Origin: a virus
Length of the DNA stretch: 64,000 bases
IMG/VR virus record: IMGVR_UViG_3300013212_000072
Coordinates: 17,299 to 81,298 of that record
Reading direction: 5' to 3' (one strand)
The position numbers and the translations under genes are program-made. Numbering within the stretch: the stretch's first letter is position 1; every line of letters begins with the position of its first letter. Below the pieces are notes generated by a model that saw only the letters and a list, made by a program, of their open reading frames with translations, ran no database searches and had not been told where the DNA came from. Positions 34,740-45,040 of the stretch are shown here, piece by piece.

Positions 34740-36668
34740 ATGGCAACACCATTAATAAGAATACCCCAAGAACAGGGAGGTACTATGTATGCATTTTCAA
34801 GTGCTGCTCGAGATTTGACAAGGGCTTACTATAATCCTGACATAAATTTTGAGTACTCTAAGTTTGCATTAATAGATATTCCTGTTGTATCGGATCCAGG
34901 CACTAGTGGTGCAAACTTTATTGAATTTAATAAATTATACCAAGCATCTAGTAGTCCGTATGATGATAATACAGTTGACAATGCAAATGTACATTTTGCG
35001 CAAACATTACAAAATTACGCACTTAACTTTGAGAATTTTATCCTAACCGATGATGATTTTGATAACACAATATATGCTAGTGATGCTGAAAAAATATTGT
35101 TTAAATGGTTGCATCATTTAGGTGCGTTTGAGGTTAAAACCGCGAATTCCCAGCAAGTTGTAAGCGGGTATTCTAGAGCTATAGAAAATGAAGATACAAC
35201 AGACACCGGAAATGCATATTCTAGAGTTGTAAAGTATATTGGAAATATCGACGTTTCAAACGATAAAAATTATCAAGGAAATACTTACAATGAAATATTC
35301 GTAAATGTTCCCTCTTCGGTGGGATATACTCCTGAAATATTATTTAAGTCAACTGAGTATAATACAACAGCAATTTCATATCAACCTCAAAATGAAATTA
35401 ATGGAAGAGATGGACAAACTCATCCTGACGCTTTTTTAAATCTAGATGCTCTTGCTGATAATGCTGCGGGTACTATAAGCTTGGATCCGGTAGATTTATA
35501 TAATTATGGAATTGAATGGAATTCAACTCTATACGCTAAAATTGCAAATGACCCTGGATTAAATAATTTTCAAGAATTTTCTAAAAGAGGAGGAGACTTT
35601 AGATTTAATGCAATATTAGTTTACTATGACTTATATTCAAAATCAAATATTTCTAATAAGTCTACGAATCTTTATGGTATATTAATATTAGATAATTTTA
35701 AAAATGACCCTAACACCACAGGATGGTACATACCTGAACTTTCTAAATATAAACCGAATGATGTTACTGGATTAAATGGAAATGCATTTGCTCTTAAGTT
35801 AAATGTAAAATTTAACTCATCATTAGATAATGTAGGTGTAGAATTAAATATAAATGATTACTCTACATTTTCGATGGATATTTTCTTGGACACAACAACT
35901 GCTCTTGAAAATGCCGCTAAATTGCTGGTTGATGCTGGAAATTCTTATGCTGCAATTGCGCAAAGAGTAGCGGAATTAGAAAATTTAATGGCATATAGTA
36001 CATCAACTGATTTTTCTGAAAGAATTGCGTTGCTTGAAACTGCTGTTGAAAATGCATCTTTAAATTATGCGTCATCCACTTCAATTTTAGATATGATTAC
36101 TTCGGTAAATACAAGGTTGAACCAAATGATTAGTGGAGTTATTCCAACTGAAATACAATACAATACTAATGTACTTAGCGCTGGAAATGGGGTAAAAATT
36201 GACAAATCAAATCCTAACATGATTAAGATAGTTAATGACAATAATGGATATACATTAAATTCTATTTTTGAATACAACTTTATATCGAGTACGTCTGGTT
36301 CTTTAATTGCGCCAAGTAATCCATTCAATTTAACTCTTACTGCATCTACTGGCTTAATCACAAGAATACGACCATTCGATAATTTGATTAGAATTAATAC
36401 CGATACAGGTACAATGACCGGAGACTTGAATATATACTTAGATGATAGTATTAATTCTTGGAAAAACGGGCAAACTATTAAGTTTTCTTTTAAAAATCAA
36501 TTGTCAACTCTAGGAACTTACAAAATAAACATATACACAGATAAAAATAATAGTTATGTGTTAAAGGCTTCTATAGATAGTAATAATATTTTAAGCCTAA
36601 AACCTTACTTTGAATTAATATGTATAGACGAAATAAACAAGACATTTGAACTTGAAATAATAAGATAA
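34740..36668 (+). CDS. Tail fibre/baseplate structural protein (642 aa)
   Basis: Asn-, Asp- and Thr-rich with many beta segments. A predicted coiled coil around residues 395-460 (AAIAQRVAELENLMAYS) is typical of trimeric fibre shafts. The C-terminal 150 residues look like a beta-sandwich (GDLNIYLDDSINSWKNGQTI). It follows the small fibre-like gene and overlaps nothing. No receptor-binding family can be named. Confidence 0.6.
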   Translation: MATPLIRIPQEQGGTMYAFSSAARDLTRAYYNPDINFEYSKFALIDIPVVSDPGTSGANFIEFNKLYQASSSPYDDNTVDNANVHFAQTLQNYALNFENFILTDDDFDNTIYASDAEKILFKWLHHLGAFEVKTANSQQVVSGYSRAIENEDTTDTGNAYSRVVKYIGNIDVSNDKNYQGNTYNEIFVNVPSSVGYTPEILFKSTEYNTTAISYQPQNEINGRDGQTHPDAFLNLDALADNAAGTISLDPVDLYNYGIEWNSTLYAKIANDPGLNNFQEFSKRGGDFRFNAILVYYDLYSKSNISNKSTNLYGILILDNFKNDPNTTGWYIPELSKYKPNDVTGLNGNAFALKLNVKFNSSLDNVGVELNINDYSTFSMDIFLDTTTALENAAKLLVDAGNSYAAIAQRVAELENLMAYSTSTDFSERIALLETAVENASLNYASSTSILDMITSVNTRLNQMISGVIPTEIQYNTNVLSAGNGVKIDKSNPNMIKIVNDNNGYTLNSIFEYNFISSTSGSLIAPSNPFNLTLTASTGLITRIRPFDNLIRINTDTGTMTGDLNIYLDDSINSWKNGQTIKFSFKNQLSTLGTYKINIYTDKNNSYVLKASIDSNNILSLKPYFELICIDEINKTFELEIIR

Positions 36669-36669
36669 T

Positions 36670-39600
36670 ATGAGCGCTAGCAATTCAATATCACAATTAC
36701 TTGAACAGTTTCTTGAGTTAAATACTAACTCATTAGAAACATTTGTAAGAATTAACGAAGCTATCACTACCGATAAGGAAACTGTCAGTATTGACCTTTT
36801 TAATAGTAAAACAAACAAGATGGAAACCATTCAAATACCTGCATTTGGGTATTTGAAAAGAGAAATCGATCGTTTGAATAGTAATGTGAGCTCAATTAGT
36901 GGTCTTGAAGGTTCAAACGCAAATGTAAGACTAAAAGACGGTTCTTTTAGAACTATACATACTTCAAGATTAAAAGGACCATCTCCTTCTATTACTTCTC
37001 TAGCATCTCCTACCCAGTTTTCGACTAAATTAAATGATTTTTTCGAAAACTTTTTAAATCCATTGCTTACAATAAATTTAGATGTAAGCAAACAAATTCC
37101 AGTAGAAACTGAAAAGGTATATGTTGAAAGATACATATTTAATGAAAATGATCTAACTTCAATTACTGCGTTTGATGAACTTTATAAAGGAGGTAGCGAA
37201 ATTGTTTATTCTGATTTTACAACGCAATTAAGTAACAATAACTTTGTTTATTATTTAGATTCTCAAGTTATTGATATGCCAATTAGAAAAATTCAATACA
37301 CTGGATTTTTTGATGTGATTAAAATTGACAATGCTCAAAAAAATATTGTTATTGATGGAACAACTCAAACTAAAATAGTTAAGTTATTCACATTTAACAA
37401 ATTAACCTTTACAGATTCAACTAAAACTCTTAAAGACACTGAAACTTTAAAGACTGGAGATTCTCTTATTGTAAACTCTGGAAATTATAGAACAAGATAC
37501 CAAATTCTTTCTATTGATGCTTCGACATCACAAGTTGAATTGTTATTACTTGAAGGTTCTGAATCTATTAAACTTGGAGTTAACCAACTTGGAATTTATA
37601 AAGCAATCGATACTGATTTGAATATAGAAATCAATGTTGCATTTAATGAACGTCAAGTTATCTTTGTTAAACCAATAGACCCTGTTTCAAAAATACCTGC
37701 TGAAGATTTTTCACCAGGGGTTGGATTCTATTCTAATAGTTTAGAAATGAATGATGTTGCTGGTAATAAAATGACCCTAGCTGAATACTATAAAAATGAA
37801 GTTGCGGATTTTGGACAGTTTCTTAAATCACTAAAGGTAGATTATATTCCACCTGCAGCTTCTGGAATCAAACCAACACCACCGGTCATTAATGTTGAAA
37901 ACTTTAAAGTTGTTCAAATTAATAAGCATTTAACTGATAACACTACAACCGATAAAATTAAACAATTAAAGTCTGATAAATCATCTACAGAGCAGTCATT
38001 AAAACAACTTGATGAATCTATCAAACAGAAAAAATCTTTAATTAATACTAAGAAATTTGCATCTCAGGCAGAAAGTGATACTCATAAAAATGAATTAAAC
38101 TCTCTAGTTTCTCAAAGAGAATCTGAATCAAAACTTTTTTCATCTGTTGTTAGTGAAATAAAATCTTCAGCAGAATCTGCAGACCTACAAACAGCATCTC
38201 CAAAGTATAAAGTTAGAGGATTTTGGGCAGTTCCAGAACCAAAAACAATTGGAAACCAAGTATCACAAGAGGTTGTACAATTTAAAATTAGATACCGATA
38301 TGTTTCTACTTCAGGTAAAACTTCAAATATCGATCAACTTAAATTTATAGATGCAACAAACCAAACTGAAAAAACAGCTGCTTTTTCAAATTGGGTAGAA
38401 GTTAACGGGCCTGTTAGAAAAAGAGCAATGGATGCTAATGGAAAATATGGTTGGATTCTTGAAAGTGAAGAAGATGCTAATGCGGTAAACTTTAACTCTT
38501 TTGATATTGCAATTAACCCTGGTGAAGTTGTTGAATTTATGATTAAATCAATTTCTGAAGCTGGATTTCCTGCGAATCCTTTAGAATCAGACTGGTCTCC
38601 AATTGAAAAAATAGAATTTCCACAAGGTGAAATTAACACTGATAATTTAGGAAATGTTATTAAGGCTAATGAGCTTGACCTATTAAAAGTGCAAATCCAA
38701 CAGGACCTAGAATCTGTAGGTGTATACAAACATGTTGGAGAATCTTTTACAGTTGGTAGTCAAACATTCGCGCATAGCGCAAATACAATAGCTTCTGGTT
38801 TTATAACCGATGCTCAAGCCCCAATCACTGTTTATGAAAAGCTACTAGCTCTTCAAAATGAGGTTCTAAGCTTACGCGCGGTTATTGAAAAAACAACTGG
38901 AGAATTACTTGTAAGAATTATTGATGAAAATGGAAATGTTACACCAGTAACAAATAACTCAACTGTACAGTTGTTTGCAGGATACTATAGTCAAGAAATT
39001 CCAGCAGTTAATGGAAAAGGAGCAATTGTTACTAAAAACTTTAAAATTGAGCTATCAAATACTAAAGCAACCGACCTTGAGTTAATATCCCGAATTGTAG
39101 GAGATACAACGCAACCTGCTCCGGTTTCTACAAATAATACAAAGTTTGGACTTGGAACTGGAACGCCAGATCCGGTTTACAATAGTGATTATTATAGAGA
39201 TGAAGCTAAGTATGATTTAGTTCCGGTAATTTATCAAAATATTAACAATCTTAATACAGATTATATTAATAGCGGTCCGGATCAGTCTTCTCAGTTAAAA
39301 GGACAATTTATCTACTCTAGATTTAAAAATATTGCAAATGATGATAATTTATATGTAATTACTGAAGGTGTTAATAGTGATGGAAATATTAATACTGCTT
39401 TACCAGCAACGGACGAGGGTATAAATAGTGCGTATGATAAATATGAGTATGGAATTTCATATGATTTTAGTATAGTTCCACAAGATACTATTAATCCTGA
39501 ATTTAAAAACTTTTCAGGAGTAGGAGTAACTGCAACTGCATATATTCCAATATCAAGTAGTCCAAATGATTTTGTTTGGAATGGTGGTTTTAGTGGAGCA

Positions 39601-40392
39601 ACACCTCAAAAAGTTGCAATTGGAAATCAAATAACATATACGCAATACTCGAATGGTATTTATTTACATGTTGACCATCCTCTTTTAAAAACATATAATG
39701 ACGGTGCGGTTCCTGGTTCTACTTTAAAACAAATTGCAAGTAACGGATTAATTGGAATGCCAAAAACTGCTTCGCTAAGAGCAACTGATGCCCATGGTAA
39801 AAAACAAACGCCACTTAGAATAATTGATACAATAAGTACAATAGAACCACCTACTGTAGATAATCAAACTGGAATTGTACAAGGTCTAAGACAGACGGGT
39901 AAAGCAGGATTCTCTCCAGAAGACCAATACTTATTAGGAGGAAGATCGTGCGGTTCTTTTCTTTATATCTCTCCATTAAATGTTAATTCATTAGTAGTAG
40001 ACTCTTCTAATAAAAGTGGTAAAAAGTTAATTCCAGGAGGAAGCGCGAACGCAGTGTCAGTTGATTTGGTATATCAGTACCGTATGACTGATTATTATGG
40101 ACCTAAAGCCACTGGAACTGGTAGAGTTGGTGGAATTTTAGATAATACTTTTACAAACTTAAGTTATGCTAAAAAAATAGGTATTGATATAATTGATTTT
40201 GGAAATAATGATTTTAAATTTGATGTTGAAGTAACCTCTAAATATGCAGCAGAAGGTAGAAATATTAATAATGTTACAAGCACGATGCTAACAACATATA
40301 AACAAAATTACCAACCAGGAAGAGGAAGACGTCGATGGTTATCTTCTAGCTTTTTAGATCTTTCTTTCCCAGATATTAATAAGTTCTACTAA
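36670..40392 (+). CDS. Very large tail structural protein (1240 aa)
   Basis: The gene starts one base after the previous stop. A central charged coiled coil (about residues 430-500, IKQLKSDKSSTEQSLKQLDE) separates beta-rich regions. A fibronectin type III-like domain follows (about 510-660; FKIRYRYVSTSGKTSNIDQL ... WSPIEKIEFP). FN3-like domains are common in tail tip and fibre proteins that touch the cell surface. It probably extends from the baseplate. No T4 counterpart recognised. Confidence 0.62.
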   Translation: MSASNSISQLLEQFLELNTNSLETFVRINEAITTDKETVSIDLFNSKTNKMETIQIPAFGYLKREIDRLNSNVSSISGLEGSNANVRLKDGSFRTIHTSRLKGPSPSITSLASPTQFSTKLNDFFENFLNPLLTINLDVSKQIPVETEKVYVERYIFNENDLTSITAFDELYKGGSEIVYSDFTTQLSNNNFVYYLDSQVIDMPIRKIQYTGFFDVIKIDNAQKNIVIDGTTQTKIVKLFTFNKLTFTDSTKTLKDTETLKTGDSLIVNSGNYRTRYQILSIDASTSQVELLLLEGSESIKLGVNQLGIYKAIDTDLNIEINVAFNERQVIFVKPIDPVSKIPAEDFSPGVGFYSNSLEMNDVAGNKMTLAEYYKNEVADFGQFLKSLKVDYIPPAASGIKPTPPVINVENFKVVQINKHLTDNTTTDKIKQLKSDKSSTEQSLKQLDESIKQKKSLINTKKFASQAESDTHKNELNSLVSQRESESKLFSSVVSEIKSSAESADLQTASPKYKVRGFWAVPEPKTIGNQVSQEVVQFKIRYRYVSTSGKTSNIDQLKFIDATNQTEKTAAFSNWVEVNGPVRKRAMDANGKYGWILESEEDANAVNFNSFDIAINPGEVVEFMIKSISEAGFPANPLESDWSPIEKIEFPQGEINTDNLGNVIKANELDLLKVQIQQDLESVGVYKHVGESFTVGSQTFAHSANTIASGFITDAQAPITVYEKLLALQNEVLSLRAVIEKTTGELLVRIIDENGNVTPVTNNSTVQLFAGYYSQEIPAVNGKGAIVTKNFKIELSNTKATDLELISRIVGDTTQPAPVSTNNTKFGLGTGTPDPVYNSDYYRDEAKYDLVPVIYQNINNLNTDYINSGPDQSSQLKGQFIYSRFKNIANDDNLYVITEGVNSDGNINTALPATDEGINSAYDKYEYGISYDFSIVPQDTINPEFKNFSGVGVTATAYIPISSSPNDFVWNGGFSGATPQKVAIGNQITYTQYSNGIYLHVDHPLLKTYNDGAVPGSTLKQIASNGLIGMPKTASLRATDAHGKKQTPLRIIDTISTIEPPTVDNQTGIVQGLRQTGKAGFSPEDQYLLGGRSCGSFLYISPLNVNSLVVDSSNKSGKKLIPGGSANAVSVDLVYQYRMTDYYGPKATGTGRVGGILDNTFTNLSYAKKIGIDIIDFGNNDFKFDVEVTSKYAAEGRNINNVTSTMLTTYKQNYQPGRGRRRWLSSSFLDLSFPDINKFY

Positions 40393-40399
40393 GAATTCT

Positions 40400-40452
40400 A
40401 CCTCTTTATGTTGTTCCATAATCTGGGATATATAATATAAATAAAAAGAGGT
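40400..40452 (+). promoter_or_regulatory. Inverted arms enclosing a GATATATAAT box
   Basis: ACCTCTTT (40400-40407) pairs with AAAGAGGT (40445-40452), enclosing GATATATAAT (40427-40436). The 3' arm also contains AGAGGTG seven bases before the ATG at 40460, one of the rare Shine-Dalgarno-like sequences here. The stem would mask it in readthrough transcripts. Confidence 0.5.
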
Positions 40453-40459
40453 GTCCTAG

Positions 40460-43400
40460 ATGGCTACAATTAATACTAGTACTGTAAACAATTCAATAGA
40501 TAATAAATCTTTTGTTTTATTAAGAACAAACCCAAAGTTAACAAGTAACTCAAAGTTACTTGTTAACTCTAATGGTGACCTATTCTTAAGTTCTTTTAGA
40601 GCAAATAAAGAACTTTCTAAAATTGAGTATCAAAAATATGAGGTTAAATCTTCTGGGATATATTCTATCGATATCGCTAATTTCTATAGAAATCTTCCAC
40701 TAACCCAAAGATATGAAACTCTTAGAGCATCTTCAGATATTACCCTATTTTCTGAGTATGAATTTCAATACGAAGACCAGTATCAATATGGTGCAATCCA
40801 AAATACTACTAAATTATATGATGAGCAATATAAAATATTTGCTCCAATTTGGCTTGAAAAACAAGTACCTTCTAAATTTGTAATTTATAGAATCGAGGAC
40901 GTTGATTATGCAACTAACTATAGTGAAGATACTATCGGACAAAATTCTAGGATTTTAGAACTTCTTAAAAATGCAACAATAATTAAAACAATTGATTTAG
41001 GTAAATCTTCAAAAATTGGAGAATACTTAAATACTCATGTTAACGATAAAAGATTTCCAAACTCAGCGCTTACTATAAATTTTAAAGAAGGTTCTCAATC
41101 AACATTTAATGGTATTGATATTGTCAATGGTGGATTTACTGTTAAAACAGAGCAATTAGACAGAGATTATGTTCAAGTTGATTATCCTGAAATTTTTAGC
41201 AACCAAACCATAACAAATGGATTTGAAAGAAATGGTATTGTTTCTGCTAATATAATTAATTTAGAATTTTTGTTTGATGATTATACTGCAGAAAACTATA
41301 AAATTTATCGATACTTTGGTATTTATGTAGATGATATTGACGAGGGAGACTTTGGTTCTATTGGACTTGATTCTCATGGTTATTTGAATATTGAATATAA
41401 TAGTTACAAAACATTTTATGACTTAAGTCAATTTTCAATTTCAATTACTGATATTAATATGTTTCCTGGAAACGATCAATTCCAAATTCCAACGCTTCAA
41501 TATGTTAAAGACAAAATAGGTACTTTTTATAATATAAAAAATTCAACTAGCAAATTAATTAATGCAGGTAATTCGGGACTTGGCATACCTCCAATATGGT
41601 CTTATAAGTTTTTAATCTCTCCAAATAACAATGATGAAAAATCTTTTATTGGATATGCAAAAAATGGTAAGAAAATAACAGCAGATCTAAAAAAACCAAG
41701 CTACAAAGGATTTATTAAAGTAACTATAAAAGATATTCCAAGTGCTAATGATAGAGTTTTTATTGGAGATAAAACGGAACTTCAAATCTCGCAATACAAT
41801 TTAGGAGACTATATTGTTGTTGCAAGTGCAGATCCTATGCTTCCTCCTGGTAGAGCAAATGGAAATAAGTTTTCAAACCAAGGAAGTTTACAACAAATAG
41901 CAATCGCATTTGCCTCTGCTATTAACAATGGAGAAATTATAACGTATAAAACAAAAGTTATTGATACTTCGATAATTATTGAAGAGATAGTTTCTGGAAA
42001 TAAAAGAAGACAAACAGCGTTTGGCGTATATAACCTTAATTTTGTTGATTTTATTACAGTTGAGGATAGTGAATTTAATGATATTGGTCTAACTCCATAT
42101 ATCCCAAGCGATTGGAGTATATGGACAACTATAGCAGGATCAGTTGAAGGGCAATCAATTCTTGTTAAGTCTTCAGAAATTGGGAATGTACAGGTTGGAG
42201 AATATTTAAAACAAAAAGATTCTGATAAATTTGTTAAAATTATAGAAATTAATCGGGACCCATTTGATACTGATTATTATAGAGTTATTTTAGATAGGGT
42301 CACAAAACTTTCAAATGATAGAGTATATGAAGTTTACGATGAATATAAAACAGTTCATGGTAGATTTGCAGCATACGATTTTAAAGATTTCGATTTTGAT
42401 TTTTATTCAACCAGAAACTCAGACTTAGGAGACCTTGTTTATGATAAAATTAAAATTAGAAAAAATAATCCAGAATTTATAAGCACAGCAGAAACACCTT
42501 CAATACCTGAGTATATTGATGTTGTAGAGGATGTTAATGCACAATCTTTTTATTCAGGCCTTAGAGATATTTTATCTGGAGAAACTTCAAACACGGTCGT
42601 GAAAACAGAATTATTAAACGAATATGACCGACTTAAAGAAAATAGTCTTAAAGAAACCGCTCTTTTAAGTAGAGTTGTTCCTACTATTTGTAAATATGAA
42701 CTTAAAGACGCATCAAACGCTAGAAATTTACCATACATTTTAAATGTTAATGAAGCGTTTGGAGATGATAATTTATCGCCAAATATAGAATTAGATTCAA
42801 AAAGAAATGTTGAATTTTTAAATATGGAACATTTCTATCTAAATAAGATTCCAACTAATATATTAAGTGATAGAAAAGACTTAAATAATTATTTAGATTT
42901 TGCAAATGATGGAGGTTTAACGGTTGATAAATTAAAAAGAACTGATTTCAATTTCTTTGATAAACATTTCAATTGGACTGGATATGTTAAATACGGAGCA
43001 AATGAAACATGGTTTAATAATAAACCAAAAAGATTATGGTCTAAATTTGATATAGGTAATTTTGAAAAAAATTCATCAACTGTTTTTAGAGGCCTTCGAT
43101 ATGTTTTCCAAAAAAGAAAAGAAATTACAAATGATATTCCAACTGAATTCTTAAAAGGAATCGATATTAGTGATTATAAATTTGGAGCATATCTTAATTA
43201 TGTTAGTGATAATACTATTACTTCAAATTCAATCGTCTTTAATTGTATTAAAAATGACAAGTTTAAATTTATATGCGTTGAAATATCATTAAATGTTGAA
43301 GAAAATGATATAGCGGAAGATGAACTAAATCGATATTTATTGTATACTTTAACTGATTTAAAGGACAATATTACAGGCGATATTATTAATACTAGTATTC

Positions 43401-45037
43401 CATTTCGTATTGATATTGCAGGAGCCTTTCCAGGGGTTGATGAAAATGGATTGGAAGGTGAAGACATTCCTTTTATTGTTAGAGCCCATGATACTTCAAT
43501 TTCTGCAGGAGATGCAAAGTTTACTAATTTTGTTAAAAGGGATTCTTTTGGTGAATATTCTTGGATATATTTTGATGCGCCATCAGAAACATATGCCGTA
43601 AAGGTTATTGATGTTATTGATGACTATTCAATTTTAGTAAGTGGATATCCTTGGAAATTTAATATAGCTTTAGCCACACCAATTACAGATGAAAATGAAC
43701 CTGATCCTCGATTAACTCCGGAACTTTTTTCATTAGTGCCTATTACAGGTCCTTTTTATTATTCACAAGGAGGTAAAAATGAATTTGCTAATTTACTAGA
43801 TTCAATTAGTGCTTATAAATATTCTCAAAGATTTAATTCTTTTGGGCAGATAAATTATATTACAATTCCAGCGGATGGAACTCTAGCAACTGAAAATGAT
43901 TTTATTCTTTCAGTAGAATCTGGAGTTGATGTTACAAAACCTTCTATTATCCAGCCGGCGGCAGATGCAGAAAGACCAAAGGCATATAGATTGTCCTCAA
44001 ATCAAATTGGTAATGTTATAGAAGAAAGAGAAGATGGAGGATATGTATCTATTTTAAGAAGAATGAATGGAGATTATAATCCTATATTCAATGATATTAT
44101 AACATTCTCTGATATTAATTCCGATAAAAAAGTTGAATTAGAATCTATATTCCCTCCGGAAGAACCTGAAGTTGAAGATGCTGCATTAGTTACTTACAAT
44201 AAATTAAATGGTAAGGGAATCTCTTTTGATTCTTTTAAAGAAAATACAACTAATTATGGTTTTATTAGTAACTATTTTTATCATAAAGTTAATGAACAGG
44301 ACTCAAAAAATATATTAAAACTTTCTCAAACAACTGATAAATTACCGTTGTACCCTTTGATTGGTGAAATTGCAATTGATAAAAAAGATATTAATGTTTT
44401 TAAATCTAAGTATTCAAATGATTATTTTACAAGAGCCCTAAGTGGCGGAGAATTTGAAGTAACAAATGGAACCCTAAGTCCTGTAGAAAAGAAAACATTC
44501 ATGACATCAACCATTATGAAAGTTAGAGATACTTATGACATAACAAAGTTTGATAATACTTACGAAGTTTCAATCGAAGTCCTAGATAAAATAAGATTTG
44601 CTCAATCAAATACAACATCTATACATTGGATTGAAGATGCATCTCAAGTTATTGCAGATTTTTATTTGCCAACTGCTATATTAAATGAACTAATTGAAGA
44701 TGGAATTGAAAATAATTTTAGAAGGTATGTTAGTGCTGCAAATTCATATGGAGATAAATCTTCGATAAAAGATGATTTGCAAATATACTCAAAGTCAAAT
44801 ATATCTCCTCGTTTTATTATTGATTCAATTAAAATATATGGAATTGAGGCTAAAGGATTAGAGACTAATTTTGTATCGGTTACTCAAACTTCGCAATTGA
44901 CCCTTGATAATTATGTAGAATTGACTAATTTTAACATTCAAAGTTATCAAAATGACGGATTAAGTTTTAGACTAATATATAATAAAAAACATGGGTATTC
45001 TTATAACTTTAAAATACACATTAAAATACAAGCATAA
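40460..45037 (+). CDS. Giant tail fibre or baseplate protein (1525 aa)
   Basis: The longest gene in the window. It is rich in Asn, Asp, Ile and Tyr with almost continuous short beta segments and very few Cys, as in large adhesins or long tail fibres. No transmembrane segment or enzymatic motif is visible. It opens the fibre operon from its own promoter box and is followed 3 bases later by the first collagen-repeat fibre. A long-fibre or T4 gp10-like role is inferred from position. Confidence 0.62.
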   Translation: MATINTSTVNNSIDNKSFVLLRTNPKLTSNSKLLVNSNGDLFLSSFRANKELSKIEYQKYEVKSSGIYSIDIANFYRNLPLTQRYETLRASSDITLFSEYEFQYEDQYQYGAIQNTTKLYDEQYKIFAPIWLEKQVPSKFVIYRIEDVDYATNYSEDTIGQNSRILELLKNATIIKTIDLGKSSKIGEYLNTHVNDKRFPNSALTINFKEGSQSTFNGIDIVNGGFTVKTEQLDRDYVQVDYPEIFSNQTITNGFERNGIVSANIINLEFLFDDYTAENYKIYRYFGIYVDDIDEGDFGSIGLDSHGYLNIEYNSYKTFYDLSQFSISITDINMFPGNDQFQIPTLQYVKDKIGTFYNIKNSTSKLINAGNSGLGIPPIWSYKFLISPNNNDEKSFIGYAKNGKKITADLKKPSYKGFIKVTIKDIPSANDRVFIGDKTELQISQYNLGDYIVVASADPMLPPGRANGNKFSNQGSLQQIAIAFASAINNGEIITYKTKVIDTSIIIEEIVSGNKRRQTAFGVYNLNFVDFITVEDSEFNDIGLTPYIPSDWSIWTTIAGSVEGQSILVKSSEIGNVQVGEYLKQKDSDKFVKIIEINRDPFDTDYYRVILDRVTKLSNDRVYEVYDEYKTVHGRFAAYDFKDFDFDFYSTRNSDLGDLVYDKIKIRKNNPEFISTAETPSIPEYIDVVEDVNAQSFYSGLRDILSGETSNTVVKTELLNEYDRLKENSLKETALLSRVVPTICKYELKDASNARNLPYILNVNEAFGDDNLSPNIELDSKRNVEFLNMEHFYLNKIPTNILSDRKDLNNYLDFANDGGLTVDKLKRTDFNFFDKHFNWTGYVKYGANETWFNNKPKRLWSKFDIGNFEKNSSTVFRGLRYVFQKRKEITNDIPTEFLKGIDISDYKFGAYLNYVSDNTITSNSIVFNCIKNDKFKFICVEISLNVEENDIAEDELNRYLLYTLTDLKDNITGDIINTSIPFRIDIAGAFPGVDENGLEGEDIPFIVRAHDTSISAGDAKFTNFVKRDSFGEYSWIYFDAPSETYAVKVIDVIDDYSILVSGYPWKFNIALATPITDENEPDPRLTPELFSLVPITGPFYYSQGGKNEFANLLDSISAYKYSQRFNSFGQINYITIPADGTLATENDFILSVESGVDVTKPSIIQPAADAERPKAYRLSSNQIGNVIEEREDGGYVSILRRMNGDYNPIFNDIITFSDINSDKKVELESIFPPEEPEVEDAALVTYNKLNGKGISFDSFKENTTNYGFISNYFYHKVNEQDSKNILKLSQTTDKLPLYPLIGEIAIDKKDINVFKSKYSNDYFTRALSGGEFEVTNGTLSPVEKKTFMTSTIMKVRDTYDITKFDNTYEVSIEVLDKIRFAQSNTTSIHWIEDASQVIADFYLPTAILNELIEDGIENNFRRYVSAANSYGDKSSIKDDLQIYSKSNISPRFIIDSIKIYGIEAKGLETNFVSVTQTSQLTLDNYVELTNFNIQSYQNDGLSFRLIYNKKHGYSYNFKIHIKIQA

Positions 45038-45040
45038 TTA